Assembly (NCBI GenBank): GCA_036496805.1
Contig: DASXKN010000025.1
Span: 28,614 to 92,613, forward strand
DNA: 64,000 bases
Source of the DNA: SZAS-103 sp036496805
Lineage (GTDB): Bacteria > Pseudomonadota > Gammaproteobacteria > Xanthomonadales > Xanthomonadaceae
Reading direction: 5' to 3'
Under the pieces are notes generated by a model, which worked only from the letters and a program-made list of their open reading frames with translations, was not told where the DNA came from and did not search any database. The translations under genes were made by a program, and so were the position numbers. Positions 9,126-18,271 of the stretch are shown here, one piece after another; position 1 is the stretch's first letter, and each line of letters opens with the position of its first letter.

Positions 9126-10148
9126 ATGACCTCCGACGCCACGACCCAGCGCCGTCCCGAGCCCGCCCCTCCGGTGGTCGTGGACCTGCGCGCGATCCAG
9201 GCGCTGGTGGCGACGGACATGGCGGCGGTCGATGCGCTGATCCGGCGCCGGCTCGCTTCCGACGTCGTGCTGGTGAACCAGATCGGCGAACACATCGTCG
9301 CCGCCGGCGGCAAGCGCCTGCGACCGATGCTGGTCCTGCTCGCGGCGCGGGCGATGGGTTACCAGGGCGGCGACCACCACCAGCTCGCCGCAATCATCGA
9401 GTTCATCCATACCGCTACCCTGCTGCACGACGACGTCGTCGACGAGTCCGACCTGCGGCGCGGCCGCAAGACGGCGAACGCGCTGTGGGGCAACGCACCC
9501 AGCGTGCTGGTCGGCGACTTCCTGTATTCGCGCAGCTTCCAGTTGATGGTCGAGCTCGAGCGCCCGCAGATCATGCGCGTGCTCGCCGACACCACCAATG
9601 CGATCGCCGAGGGCGAGGTGCTGCAGCTGCTGCACGTGCGCAATCCCGATACCGACGAGGCCGCCTACGCGCAGGTCATCGAGCGCAAGACCGCGGTGCT
9701 GTTCGCCGCCGCCACCCGCCTGGGCGGCTTCCTCGCCGGCGCCGACGCGAAGACCCAGCAGGCGCTGCACGACTACGGACTGGAACTGGGCTTCGCCTTC
9801 CAGATCGCCGACGACGTGCTCGACTACACAGCCGACGCCGACGCGCTCGGCAAGAACCTCGGCGACGATCTCGCCGAAGGCAAGGCGACCCTGCCGCTGA
9901 TCCACGCCCTTGCGCACGCCGACGCCGATGCCGTCGAAACCATCCGCACCGCCATCGTCGAAGGCGACATCAGCGCGATGCCGGCGATCCTGCGAGCGAT
10001 CCACGCCAGCGGCGGCATCGACTACAGCGCCGCCAGGGCGCGCGAGCACGCGCACCGCGCGCAGGCCTCGCTGCATGGCCTTCCCGATTCGCCCTGGCTG
10101 GACGCATTGCACGGGCTGGCGAGGTACGCGATCGAGCGCGATCGTTGA
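9126..10148 (+). CDS. ispB: All-trans polyprenyl (octaprenyl) diphosphate synthase
   Basis: A 340-residue trans-prenyltransferase. The first Asp-rich motif is LLHDDVVDESD (about residues 98-108), the second is FQIADDVLDYTAD (about 224-236), and GGKRLRP (about 62-68) binds isopentenyl diphosphate. It elongates farnesyl diphosphate with IPP to the long side chain of ubiquinone; chain length (octaprenyl in relatives) cannot be read from sequence. The frame is open upstream to 9006, but ATG 9126 gives the family's normal N-terminus. It shares TTGA with the next gene. Confidence 0.93.
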   Translation: MTSDATTQRRPEPAPPVVVDLRAIQALVATDMAAVDALIRRRLASDVVLVNQIGEHIVAAGGKRLRPMLVLLAARAMGYQGGDHHQLAAIIEFIHTATLLHDDVVDESDLRRGRKTANALWGNAPSVLVGDFLYSRSFQLMVELERPQIMRVLADTTNAIAEGEVLQLLHVRNPDTDEAAYAQVIERKTAVLFAAATRLGGFLAGADAKTQQALHDYGLELGFAFQIADDVLDYTADADALGKNLGDDLAEGKATLPLIHALAHADADAVETIRTAIVEGDISAMPAILRAIHASGGIDYSAARAREHAHRAQASLHGLPDSPWLDALHGLARYAIERDR

Positions 10149-12094
10149 GCGCGCTCGATCGCCCATCGCAGGCGACCGCCGCGTCGCCCTCCCTGTTGCG
10201 TCGCCACTGGCCGTTGCTGCTCGCGCTCGCCTTCGCCGCGCTGGTGTACGCGCCGGGCCTGGGCGGCCACTTCGTCTACGACGACCTGCCCTTCATCGTC
10301 AACAACCAGGACCTGCACGTCGCGAACGATTCCTTCGACGCCTGGATGCGCGCGATGCTGTCCCTCCCCGAGGCGCATGTGGGGCGCTGGCTCGGGATGC
10401 TCAGCTTCGCACTGAACTACCGGTTGGGCGGTCCCACGGTCGTTCCGTTCAAGGTGACGAATCTATGCATCCACCTGCTCAACGGCGTGCTGCTGTACGC
10501 GATGCTGCTGCGGATGCTCGCACTCGACGGGTGTCGTCCAGGCGCGGCGGGCCCGCGCGCACCGCCCGGCTGGCTGCCGCTGGCGATCGCGGCAACATGG
10601 ATGGTCCTCCCGATCAATTTCACGGCTGTCCTCTACGTCAGCCAGCGGATGGAATCGCTGTGCACGACGTTCGTCCTGCTCGGCCTGGCCGGCTATTTCG
10701 CAGCACGCCGGCGTCAGATCGTCGAAGGCGAAGGGATCTGGCCGGCCGCGATCTGGCTCGCCGGCGCGACCGCCGCGGGCATCGCGGTCAAGGAATCGGC
10801 GGCGATGCTGCCGCTGTACGCGCTGATCGCAGACGCCGCGCTGACACGACTGGCCGACCGCGACGGCCGGGTCTCGCGCCCGCTGCTTGGACTGTACGCG
10901 ATGGTGGTTGGCATCCCCTTCGCGGCCGGACTGGCGTGGCTCGGGTCGTGGATCTTCGGGGCCAGATCGTACTCGATGAGCGTGGGCATTCTGCCGCGCC
11001 TGATCACCGAGCCGCGCGTGCTCGTCGACTACCTGCACTGGACGCTGCTGCCGCGACTGGACCAGCTCGCCCTGCTGCACGACGACTACCTGCCTTCGCG
11101 CGGCTGGCTCGATCCTCCATCCACCGTGGCCTGCGCGCTGGCGCTTGCCGCCCTGCTCGTCCTCGCGTGGACGATGCGCCGGCGCGCGCCGCTGGCCAGC
11201 GTGGGCATCGGCTGGTTCTTCGCCGGGCACCTGCTCACCGCGACCGTGATCCCGCTCGACCTGGTGTTCGAGCATCGCAACTACTTCCCATCGATCGGCG
11301 TGCTGCTCGCGGTGATCGCACTCGCCGGCACGATGCCGCTGACCGGCCGCCTGCGCAGCCTCGCCGCCGTCGCCGGCTGCCTGCTGGCGTTCAATGCCGC
11401 GCAAGTCACGGCGCGCCGTGCCTACGACTGGGGCGACGGATGGCGCTTCGCCTTGAGCGAGGCCGAGCACCGGCCGCTGTCGTCGAACGCGCAGTACGCG
11501 CTCGCGGTGGCCTTGTCGACCCGCGCAGACGGAATGCCCCACACGCAGGCGCAGGTGGACGCGGTGCTGCTGCGCGCCGCGTCGCTGCCGGGCGCGAGCA
11601 TCGCACCGGAGGCCACCCTCATCATGGTGCGGTCCCGGAACGGCCTTGCGATCGATCCGGCGCTGTGGAGCTCACTGATCGCCAAGCTCGACAGCCATCC
11701 GCCTTCGACGATCGACAGCAACGCGCTCGACGGGCTGTTGCAATGCCACGTCGAAGGTTCCTGCAAGCAGCCGCAACTCATGCTCCAGGCCAGCACGGCC
11801 GCGCTCGGACACGGAGCGCCCTCGGCGGAATTGCTGATGAATTATTCCGACTTCGCCTGGAGCGTGCTGGACGACCGGAAGCTCGCCGAGCGCGCATTGC
11901 GCGACGCGCTCGTCGCACGACCCGACCAGGCGCGCGCGCGTGCGAAACTCGTCGCCATGCTGCGCGCCGAGAACCGGCCGGACGAAGCTGAAAAGGAAAT
12001 GGCCACGCTGCGTGCCGGGAATCTTTTCGGGGCGCTCGATCCGCTGATCATGCGGCTCGACGCGGCCCGACTGGACAAGTCCGCGCATCCCTGA
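10145..12094 (+). CDS. Multi-pass membrane protein, TMTC/GT-C-like, with C-terminal TPR-like region
   Basis: A 649-residue protein. The best start is a TTG overlapping the ispB stop (TTGA), because no ATG occurs before the first membrane helix. A helix at residues 20-40 leads to FVYDDLPFIVNN, the acidic luminal loop seen in TMTC and PMT-like GT-C transferases. About 9-10 more hydrophobic segments follow up to residue ~420 (for example LLAVIALAGTMPL). The final ~200 residues are soluble and helical, with a TPR-like stretch (AERALRDALVARPDQARARAKLVAMLRAENRPDEAEKEM). Similar proteins occur in Xanthomonadales polysaccharide and pilin-glycosylation contexts. An acceptor or donor is not deducible. 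Confidence 0.7.
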   Translation: MSALDRPSQATAASPSLLRRHWPLLLALAFAALVYAPGLGGHFVYDDLPFIVNNQDLHVANDSFDAWMRAMLSLPEAHVGRWLGMLSFALNYRLGGPTVVPFKVTNLCIHLLNGVLLYAMLLRMLALDGCRPGAAGPRAPPGWLPLAIAATWMVLPINFTAVLYVSQRMESLCTTFVLLGLAGYFAARRRQIVEGEGIWPAAIWLAGATAAGIAVKESAAMLPLYALIADAALTRLADRDGRVSRPLLGLYAMVVGIPFAAGLAWLGSWIFGARSYSMSVGILPRLITEPRVLVDYLHWTLLPRLDQLALLHDDYLPSRGWLDPPSTVACALALAALLVLAWTMRRRAPLASVGIGWFFAGHLLTATVIPLDLVFEHRNYFPSIGVLLAVIALAGTMPLTGRLRSLAAVAGCLLAFNAAQVTARRAYDWGDGWRFALSEAEHRPLSSNAQYALAVALSTRADGMPHTQAQVDAVLLRAASLPGASIAPEATLIMVRSRNGLAIDPALWSSLIAKLDSHPPSTIDSNALDGLLQCHVEGSCKQPQLMLQASTAALGHGAPSAELLMNYSDFAWSVLDDRKLAERALRDALVARPDQARARAKLVAMLRAENRPDEAEKEMATLRAGNLFGALDPLIMRLDAARLDKSAHP

Positions 12095-12115
12095 CGCAAC
12101 CTCACGACGGACGAA

Positions 12116-13414
12116 CTAGCGGTCGCGTCGCAGGAGCCTGACCGGCGCCGTCTCCGGCATCAGCGCGATCGCCACCAGGCCGACGAGCGTTCCACCGACC
12201 ATGTACCACGCCGGCGCCAGCGCGCTGCCGGTGACCCGCGTCAGCCAGCCCGCCATGAACTGCGTCGATCCGCCGAAGACCGAGATCGCGATCGCGTAGA
12301 TCAGCGACAACCCGCCCGAGCGCTGGCGTGGCGGCAGCGATTCGGTGATCGCGACGAGGAAGACCGAAGTGGCCAGTGTCGCCGCGCAGGCGAGCGTCGC
12401 CGAGACGCCGAACAGCACGGCTCCGGTGCGCGCCTGCCCGAGCAGCCAGAAGCACGGGAAGATGGCGACGAGCAGCAGCGCGAACGGGATGAACATCACC
12501 GGCTTGCGCCCGACCCGGTCCGACAGCCATCCCCCGATCGGATCGCAGATCACGCCGCACAGGCCGACGATCGCGGTCGCGCCGAGCGCGAGGTTCGCGG
12601 GCATGCCGAGGGTCGAGTTCGCGTAGGTGGTGAGGTAGTCGAGGATGTAGTTGGTGGTGGTCGCCGCCGCCAGCATCGCCAGGCCGAGCGCGGCGATGCG
12701 ACCGAAGCCACGGCGCTCGTGCGCGTCCGCCGCAGGCGCGGCTTCCGCGATCGGCAGGGTTTCGCCGAGCGTGCGACGCAGCGCAAGACCGAAAGGCACG
12801 ATCACCGCGCCCGCGAGCAGGGCCACCCGCCAGCCCCAGGCGTCCAGCGCCGCGGCATCGAGCCGGTTCGCCAGCACGAAGCCCACCACGCCCGCCGCTA
12901 GGGTCGCCGCATCGGCGCTCATCGATTGCAGCGAGATATAAAGTCCACGCCGCATCAACGGCGCCGCTTCCATCATGAAGGCGGTGCTCGGCCCGACTTC
13001 GCCTCCGAGCGCGAAGCCTTGCAGCAGGCGGAAAGCGATCACGAGGATCGGCGCGAGCACGCCGATCGAGGCGTACGACGGCGTCAGCGGCAGCCCGATC
13101 GTGGCGATGCCGATCAATGCGAACGACAGCAGCATCGCCGGCTTGCGCCCACGGCGGTCGCCCATCCTGCCGATCACCCACGCACCCAGCGGCCGCGTCA
13201 GGAAGCCGGCGCCGAAGGTCGCAAGCGAAGCGAGCAGGCTGATGTCGCGCGCCTGCGAGGGAAAGAAGCAGCGGCCTATCTGCGCGGCGAAGAACGCATA
13301 GGTGACGAAGTCGTAGAACTCCAGCGCGTTGCCGATGCAGACGGCGGCGACATGGCGCGCCGGCAACACGGGCGCTGTACCCATATGCATAGCCTGGCCG
13401 CCGACTTCCGCCAT
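12116..13414 (-). CDS. MFS transporter, metabolite:H+ symporter (MHS) type
   Basis: A 432-residue protein with 12 predicted membrane helices. It opens with the MHS-family signature GNALEFYDFVTYAFFAAQIG (about residues 28-47). The GRMGDRRGRKPAM loop between TM2 and TM3 is the MFS motif, and GGWLSDRVGRKPVM is its copy in the second half. Start ATG 13414 is preceded by AAGGGG at good spacing; an in-frame ATG 8 codons later is an alternative. The MHS family imports small carboxylates, osmolytes or amino acids with protons, and nothing local fixes the substrate. Confidence 0.9.
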   Translation of the reverse strand: MAEVGGQAMHMGTAPVLPARHVAAVCIGNALEFYDFVTYAFFAAQIGRCFFPSQARDISLLASLATFGAGFLTRPLGAWVIGRMGDRRGRKPAMLLSFALIGIATIGLPLTPSYASIGVLAPILVIAFRLLQGFALGGEVGPSTAFMMEAAPLMRRGLYISLQSMSADAATLAAGVVGFVLANRLDAAALDAWGWRVALLAGAVIVPFGLALRRTLGETLPIAEAAPAADAHERRGFGRIAALGLAMLAAATTTNYILDYLTTYANSTLGMPANLALGATAIVGLCGVICDPIGGWLSDRVGRKPVMFIPFALLLVAIFPCFWLLGQARTGAVLFGVSATLACAATLATSVFLVAITESLPPRQRSGGLSLIYAIAISVFGGSTQFMAGWLTRVTGSALAPAWYMVGGTLVGLVAIALMPETAPVRLLRRDR

Positions 13415-13447
13415 GCCCTACCCCTTGTGGCGCAGCGCGCCCGCGAA

Positions 13448-13462
13448 CTGCGTTCGACGCAG
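13448..13462. promoter_or_regulatory. Inverted repeat in divergent promoter region
   Basis: CTGCGT-TCG-ACGCAG is a perfect dyad in the 141-nt gap between the divergent MHS transporter and the 13556 gene. TAAGAT follows 5 nt downstream. It is a candidate operator, with no regulator gene next to it. Confidence 0.3.
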
Positions 13463-13555
13463 GGCTAAGATGGGGCAAGTCCGCGCGTCGTACCAGAGCC
13501 ACGGTGCCCATTCGGGAGCGGAGCGAATCGGCCATCGCCCAAGCCAGGCATCACA

Positions 13556-13984
13556 ATGAAAAACATCCTGCCGGCCACCGCCTTGTTTCTCGCCACCCTG
13601 GTCGCGCCATCCTTCGCCGAGGCGCCAGGGCCGCACGCCGCCGAGTTCAAGACCTTCCACGCCGCGTTTCTTGCCGCGGCGAAGGCAAACGACCGGCAGA
13701 AGCTCGCCGACCTGATCGCGTTTCCGGTCGAGGACTGGGCGGTCGAGACCCAAGGCAATGTGCAGGAAGGACCGATCAAGGACCGCGCCGAATTCCTGCG
13801 GCGCTACGACACGCTGTTCACGAAGTCCATGCGCGCGCACGCGCAGGGCGCCAAGCCGCAGCCACTGCAGGATGGCCGTTACATGATCGTCTGGGACGAC
13901 GTCGACACGGAGTTCTCGTTCGAATTCGGCTACGCGACCGGAACGGGTTACCGGATTACGTCCTATTCCATCGGGCCGCGATAG
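13556..13984 (+). CDS. Small exported protein of unknown function
   Basis: A 142-residue protein with a signal peptide (MKNILPATALFLATLVAPSFA, cleavage near residue 21). The mature part is a compact alpha+beta fold: a helix (FKTFHAAFLAAAKANDRQKLADLIAFPV), then a strand-rich half ending MIVWDDVDTEFSFEFGYATGTGYRITSYSIG. The pattern resembles SnoaL/NTF2-like periplasmic proteins, but no diagnostic motif is visible. It diverges from the MHS transporter and is convergent with the next gene. Not recognised beyond this. Confidence 0.75.
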   Translation: MKNILPATALFLATLVAPSFAEAPGPHAAEFKTFHAAFLAAAKANDRQKLADLIAFPVEDWAVETQGNVQEGPIKDRAEFLRRYDTLFTKSMRAHAQGAKPQPLQDGRYMIVWDDVDTEFSFEFGYATGTGYRITSYSIGPR

Positions 13985-14002
13985 CCGGCCGCAGTGCGGC
14001 TG

Positions 14003-14710
14003 CTACCGCACAGCCGGGTGCTTGCGCACGTAGATGCCCATGAACCTGACGTTCATGCCGCCGCACACGGAATTGTCGTCCAGCACCAGGTAGTTCCCGC
14101 GTCGGCGGACGTGGACTTCGCAGGCATCGTCCTTGAACACGGCCTCGCTGCCCGATGCCATGGCCTGCGCATCGAACTCGCCGTCGTGCACGTCGTCCTT
14201 GTTCATTCCCTGCCAGGTCGCCGTGCCGCTGGCATGGACCTTTCCGCCACCCGCGGCGGAAAAGCTCACCGTGTCGCCGCTGTCGTTCCAGGCACCCGCG
14301 AGAAACTCCGGCGTCAAACCGGTTTCCTCCTTGAGTGGCGCGAGCGAACGCGCCGGCAGGAAGCCCGCGATCAACTGGCCTCCGGCCGTGCCGTAGTAGG
14401 CGCAGCGAAATCCATTTTTCTCCTGCGACGCGAAAACCTGGTCGCCCTCCACCAGGAAGGCCTTCTGCCGCTGCGCACATGCGCCCGACGCCGGGCACGG
14501 CGTTGCCGTCTTCTGCAGGTAGACGCGCAGTTCCCCTTGCGGCGGTTTCACCGCCATCATCGGGGCGTTCTCGTAGACCGCATCGTAGGTCACGCAGGTC
14601 GCTTCGGCGGCCGGCGGCTTGATGTCGCGGTCGCCGGCCGAAACGGACGCCGCCCAGGACACCAGCGCCACGCACCACGCGGCTAGTCCGCTTCGCACGA
14701 ATGCCTTCAT
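14003..14710 (-). CDS. Exported protein of unknown function
   Basis: A 235-residue protein with a signal peptide (MKAFVRSGLAAWCVALVSWAASVSA). I chose ATG 14710 over the longer frame because the extension is Arg-rich shadow sequence. The mature part has paired cysteines (TPCPASGACAQRQ, FRCAYYG, DACEVHV, SVCGGMNVRF). It contains AGAWNDSGDTVSFSAAGGGKVHASGTATWQG, the look of a small beta-barrel or SH3-like plus lipocalin-like surface domain. It is probably periplasmic with disulfides. It lies just downstream of the hydrolase gene on the same strand. Function not recognised. Confidence 0.75.
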   Translation of the reverse strand: MKAFVRSGLAAWCVALVSWAASVSAGDRDIKPPAAEATCVTYDAVYENAPMMAVKPPQGELRVYLQKTATPCPASGACAQRQKAFLVEGDQVFASQEKNGFRCAYYGTAGGQLIAGFLPARSLAPLKEETGLTPEFLAGAWNDSGDTVSFSAAGGGKVHASGTATWQGMNKDDVHDGEFDAQAMASGSEAVFKDDACEVHVRRRGNYLVLDDNSVCGGMNVRFMGIYVRKHPAVR

Positions 14711-14748
14711 CGCCGTCGTCCTGTCTGGATGCAACCTGTCGCCCGCTT

Positions 14749-15555
14749 TCATTTTCCGGCGAAGGCTTCGTCGAAGAAGGCGTGCATCATCCGGTAGCCG
14801 CGCGCGGCCGCTTTCGCGTCGTACTTGCAGCCGGGCGAATTTTCTTCGGTCTCGGTGAAGCAGTGCACGGCGCCGCCGATGTTGACGAATTGCCAATCGC
14901 TGCCGCTGGCGCGCAACTCTGCGAAGAACTTGTCGGTGTCGGGCCACGCGCCCTTGTCGTCGGCGCCATTGAGCACCAGCAGGCGCGATTTGATCGACGA
15001 CGCGTTCGCCGGATCGTCCGGATGCAGGCCGGCGTGGAAGGTCACGATGCCGCCGCTGGGCACGGTGCCGCTGCGCGCAAGGTCGAGCACCGCCGAGCCG
15101 CCGAAGCAGAACCCGATCGCGCCCAGCCGGGTCATGTCGATCGGCGCCTTGCCGCCGTTTGTTTTCAGCGCGTCCCAGGCCGCGTTGACGCGCTGCTCCA
15201 TGAGCTTGCGATTGCCGTAGAAGGGCTTGACCGCGTCCATCGAGGCCTTGTCGTCCTTCGGCCGCACGTCCTTGCCGTACATGTCGGCGAGCAGGATCAC
15301 GTAATCGTGGCCGGCGATCATCTTCGCCTTCGCGACGGCGATGTCGTTGACGCCGTGCCAGTTCGGCACCATCAGCAGGCCCGGGCGTTTCGCGCCGTTG
15401 GCATCGTCCCAGACGAGGTAGCCGGACAGCGTGGTCGCGCCGTCCTTCCAGCTCACCGGTTCGGCGCGAGGCGCGGCTGACGAATTCGCGGAAAGGGAAC
15501 CGGCGAGCGAAAGGATCGCGAGGGCGACCGTCTTGCGAAGGAATCCTGAGGACAT
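14749..15555 (-). CDS. Exported dienelactone hydrolase family protein
   Basis: A 268-residue alpha/beta hydrolase. A signal peptide (residues 1-28) is followed by the DLH fold. The nucleophile elbow GFCFGG places Cys at about residue 150, with Asp about 200 (NGADDKGAW) and His about 231 (GGAVHCFTE), the Cys-Asp-His triad of the DLH family. MVPNWHGVND near 62-71 is the oxyanion region. The export signal argues for a periplasmic esterase or carboxymethylenebutenolidase-like enzyme rather than a cytoplasmic chlorocatechol enzyme, and the substrate is unknown. The next minus-strand gene starts 38 nt downstream, so the two may be co-transcribed. Confidence 0.88.
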   Translation of the reverse strand: MSSGFLRKTVALAILSLAGSLSANSSAAPRAEPVSWKDGATTLSGYLVWDDANGAKRPGLLMVPNWHGVNDIAVAKAKMIAGHDYVILLADMYGKDVRPKDDKASMDAVKPFYGNRKLMEQRVNAAWDALKTNGGKAPIDMTRLGAIGFCFGGSAVLDLARSGTVPSGGIVTFHAGLHPDDPANASSIKSRLLVLNGADDKGAWPDTDKFFAELRASGSDWQFVNIGGAVHCFTETEENSPGCKYDAKAAARGYRMMHAFFDEAFAGK

Positions 15556-15635
15556 GGCGTGCTCCCGGGCGTCGGCGGCGTCAGGCGCACGATACTACCG
15601 TCGGCGACCGGCAGTGGAACCGGGACGAGCTTCCC

Positions 15636-16529
15636 TCAGTTCCCGGCGACTTCGGAACGCAGATCCGGGCGCGCCTGCACCCTGGCGGCGTCATCACCGG
15701 CGGGGATCCATGCCGGCAGCGGCTGCGGCAGCACACGCACCAGTTGGTGGAGATCGGCGTCCAGCGCGGCGAGCAGGTACTTGCGCTCCTCGTCGGTGGC
15801 TGCTGGCTTGGCCGCGGCCTTGTAGGGCTTGTAGAGACGGAACGCGAAAGAGCTGTTCTTGATCCGGCCCACGAAGTTGGCCCATCCCAGGTTGCGCGCG
15901 AGCGCCGCGCCCTGCTTGAGCGCCTTCGCCAGCAGGAAGCTGCGCGGCGCCGAGGCCGGGCGCACCTTGCCTTCGTAGTCGAGCGAGTCCGTCCACTCCA
16001 GGCCGAGGAATTCGAAGATGGAACGCGCGAACTCGCGCGGCGCGGCGCGCAGGTCGTCGTAGAAGAACACCTTCAGTTGGCCCTCGGGGAACAGCTCGAA
16101 GTACGGCGCCAGGTGTTTCGCGTACGAGCTGTGTTCGACCAGCTCGGGATAGCTCTCGAGCGCCTCGCGGAACGACACGCGCGTACGTCCGCTGCGGATC
16201 ATGTACAGGTAGTGCGAGAAGGTCCGGTCCGCCGGCTCGCGCAGGAAGGCGACGAGCTTCACGTCCGGCAGGTCGCGGGCGATCCGCTGCGCGGCCTGCG
16301 CCGAATACAGGTAGTCGTGGCAGACCTCGCCCACGCAACGCGCCTGTCCAGGGGCATCGGCGAAGAAGCGCAGGTACCAGTCCAGCCCCTTCTCGTAGAA
16401 ACGGTCGAAGAAATAGATGTCCTTCGCCGGCGGGATGAAGCACTGCGGATGTTCGGACAGCACCTTGTGCAGCCAGCTCGAACCGCACTTGTCGGCGCCG
16501 ATGAACAGGAAGTTCGGGCGCGCCGTCAT
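15636..16529 (-). CDS. PAPS-dependent sulfotransferase
   Basis: A 297-residue protein. Its N-terminal P-loop-like 5'-phosphosulfate loop GADKCGSSWLHKVL (about residues 11-24) and 3'-phosphate segment FLREPADRTFSHYLYM (about 96-111) are those of the heparan-N-sulfotransferase type. It transfers sulfate from PAPS to a carbohydrate or lipid acceptor in the cytoplasm. The start overlaps the O-antigen-ligase-like gene stop by 4 nt (ATGA), so the two are translationally coupled. That context suggests the acceptor is the polysaccharide of this locus (inference). Confidence 0.9.
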   Translation of the reverse strand: MTARPNFLFIGADKCGSSWLHKVLSEHPQCFIPPAKDIYFFDRFYEKGLDWYLRFFADAPGQARCVGEVCHDYLYSAQAAQRIARDLPDVKLVAFLREPADRTFSHYLYMIRSGRTRVSFREALESYPELVEHSSYAKHLAPYFELFPEGQLKVFFYDDLRAAPREFARSIFEFLGLEWTDSLDYEGKVRPASAPRSFLLAKALKQGAALARNLGWANFVGRIKNSSFAFRLYKPYKAAAKPAATDEERKYLLAALDADLHQLVRVLPQPLPAWIPAGDDAARVQARPDLRSEVAGN

Positions 16530-17857
16530 GTCCGCGCCTCGGGTTTCGGCAGGGCGAGCAGCCGGCGGTCGTGGGCAAGGCCGACGCGCATCCGCGCCAG
16601 CACGAAGTAGAACAGCCAGCACGTCGTCGGACTCATCAGGGTGTAGCCGCCGGTGAGGCCGCTGCCGCACAGGAACAGGAACAGGGTCGCGGCCAGCGAC
16701 AGCATGAACCTTCGCCTGCCCTCGTCGGGAAGCTGGTCGTCGTAGCGGCGGATCGCCTTGCGCGCCGCGTACATCGCGCTCAGGAAGGCGGTGAAGATCA
16801 GCACGAACCCGATCAGGCCCCACTCGACCCAGATCTCCAGGAACACGTCATGCGCATGCAGGCCGCCTTCCGGGTCGAATTCGATCTTCGTGGTCGAGTA
16901 GGTGCCCGCGCGCCGTTGCGAGACCAGGTAAGGCACCTCCGAGGTCATCTGCAGGCCGACCTGCTCGAATGCGCCCGGACCGATGCCCGTGACCGCACTC
17001 TGGCTGATCAGGCCGAGCGCGCGCAGCCACAGCAGGAACCGCGTCTCGACGTTGGGGTCGTCGCTGACGGCGCCGGCCGCGCCGGTCTGGAAGATGCTGG
17101 CGATGCGGTCCGACAGCACGAAACCCATCGCGATGCAGATGAACCCGGCCGAGACCAGGCCCAGCAGGACCTGCCGGCTCATCTTGCGCGACTTGAAGTC
17201 CACCAGCGTGCGCCAGAGGATCGGCAGGAACAGGGCAATGATGAGCCCGACCGCGTAGCCGCGTGAGCGCGCCAGCAGGAAGGTCATGGCCAGGATGCCC
17301 ATCGCCGGCAGGAGCAGCCAGATCGGGATGAACTTCTGGAAGGGGCGGCTGGCTCTCTCGTTGAAAAGAACCCAGGCCAGGACGAGGGCGACGCCGGTCA
17401 TGGCCGCCATCGGGTCGTGCGCGCCGAACGGCCCGAACACGAAGCCCTGGCCGGAAAACTTGACGCCCCAGATCGTCAGCGGATGGATGTACAGGCTGAA
17501 CAGCGACAGCAGCGAGTACAGGCAGCCCGCGAAGATCACCGAGCCGAAGACATATTTCTCCAACCGGTCGTTGAACTTGATGAACCGCATGATCAGGTAG
17601 AAACCCACCATGTAGAACATCTGGCAGTACTGCGAGACGTAGTTCGAGATCGGGATGCCGACCCAGGTGCCGTTGAAGACGGTCGAGACGACCAGCCAGA
17701 CGGTCAGGACGATGAACGCCATCGTCGTGAGGTCGAACGTCCTGGGCACCCGGAGCAGTCGGAACTGCGCGATCAGGAACATGAGCAACGCGGCGGGCGC
17801 CAGCAAGCCCATGAAGTCCTGGGCGTGGGTCAGCGCCAGGAGCAGGGACGAGAACAT
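16526..17857 (-). CDS. O-antigen ligase/polymerase family membrane protein
   Basis: A 443-residue protein with about 11-12 membrane helices. A large periplasmic loop lies in the second half (about residues 270-345) and contains GIGPGAFEQVGLQM followed by HAHDVFLEIWVEWGLIG, the Wzy_C/WaaL hallmark around a conserved His near a membrane helix. Such proteins polymerise or transfer undecaprenyl-linked glycan in the periplasm. In an exopolysaccharide locus with a flippase, a Wzy-type polymerase is more likely than lipid-A ligase. AGGAGA precedes ATG 17857 at good spacing. Confidence 0.88.
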   Translation of the reverse strand: MFSSLLLALTHAQDFMGLLAPAALLMFLIAQFRLLRVPRTFDLTTMAFIVLTVWLVVSTVFNGTWVGIPISNYVSQYCQMFYMVGFYLIMRFIKFNDRLEKYVFGSVIFAGCLYSLLSLFSLYIHPLTIWGVKFSGQGFVFGPFGAHDPMAAMTGVALVLAWVLFNERASRPFQKFIPIWLLLPAMGILAMTFLLARSRGYAVGLIIALFLPILWRTLVDFKSRKMSRQVLLGLVSAGFICIAMGFVLSDRIASIFQTGAAGAVSDDPNVETRFLLWLRALGLISQSAVTGIGPGAFEQVGLQMTSEVPYLVSQRRAGTYSTTKIEFDPEGGLHAHDVFLEIWVEWGLIGFVLIFTAFLSAMYAARKAIRRYDDQLPDEGRRRFMLSLAATLFLFLCGSGLTGGYTLMSPTTCWLFYFVLARMRVGLAHDRRLLALPKPEART

Positions 17858-18271
17858 GGAGCTAGGATCTCCTCGAAACCCGGATCATCGACGATCAGTC
17901 CCCGCGCCCGCGGGCGAACCGGAGGCTTGACACCCGGTCATCCCGGCTGCGGTATCGAAGTCTGCCGGCAAGGCGTTGTTTCCGGGGGCTGGTCGCGACG
18001 GCATGTTCGGCCTGTTCATCTGGAAGAGATCGGCAATGGCATTCGAGCAACCCCCGCATGCGGCCACGGCAACCCGCATAGCGCGCCAGCGGCGGCCCGG
18101 CGATGCAACCAGCCGGCCGCACGTGCCGTCCGGATCGCATCGGAAGGGCCGGAGCGTCGACCTGGCGGGCGCAGCGGAGCGCCTATGATGCCAGAGTCGG
18201 CGCAGCGCCACGACCTTGCCCGCCGATTTCACTTCGGTGCTTGAACCCCTCGGCAGTGTCCGCGGCGAGGA
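17858..18271. other. 414-nt gap inside the polysaccharide locus, no gene seen
   Basis: Short open frames here have no start signal or composition of a gene. Visible items are a CCCGCGCCCGCGGG dyad near 17900-17915 and TATGATGCCAGA at 18184-18195, a 12-mer that recurs upstream of amgK. It probably holds the promoter for the O-antigen-ligase/sulfotransferase pair on the minus strand, but no convincing -35/-10 set is visible. Confidence 0.4.
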
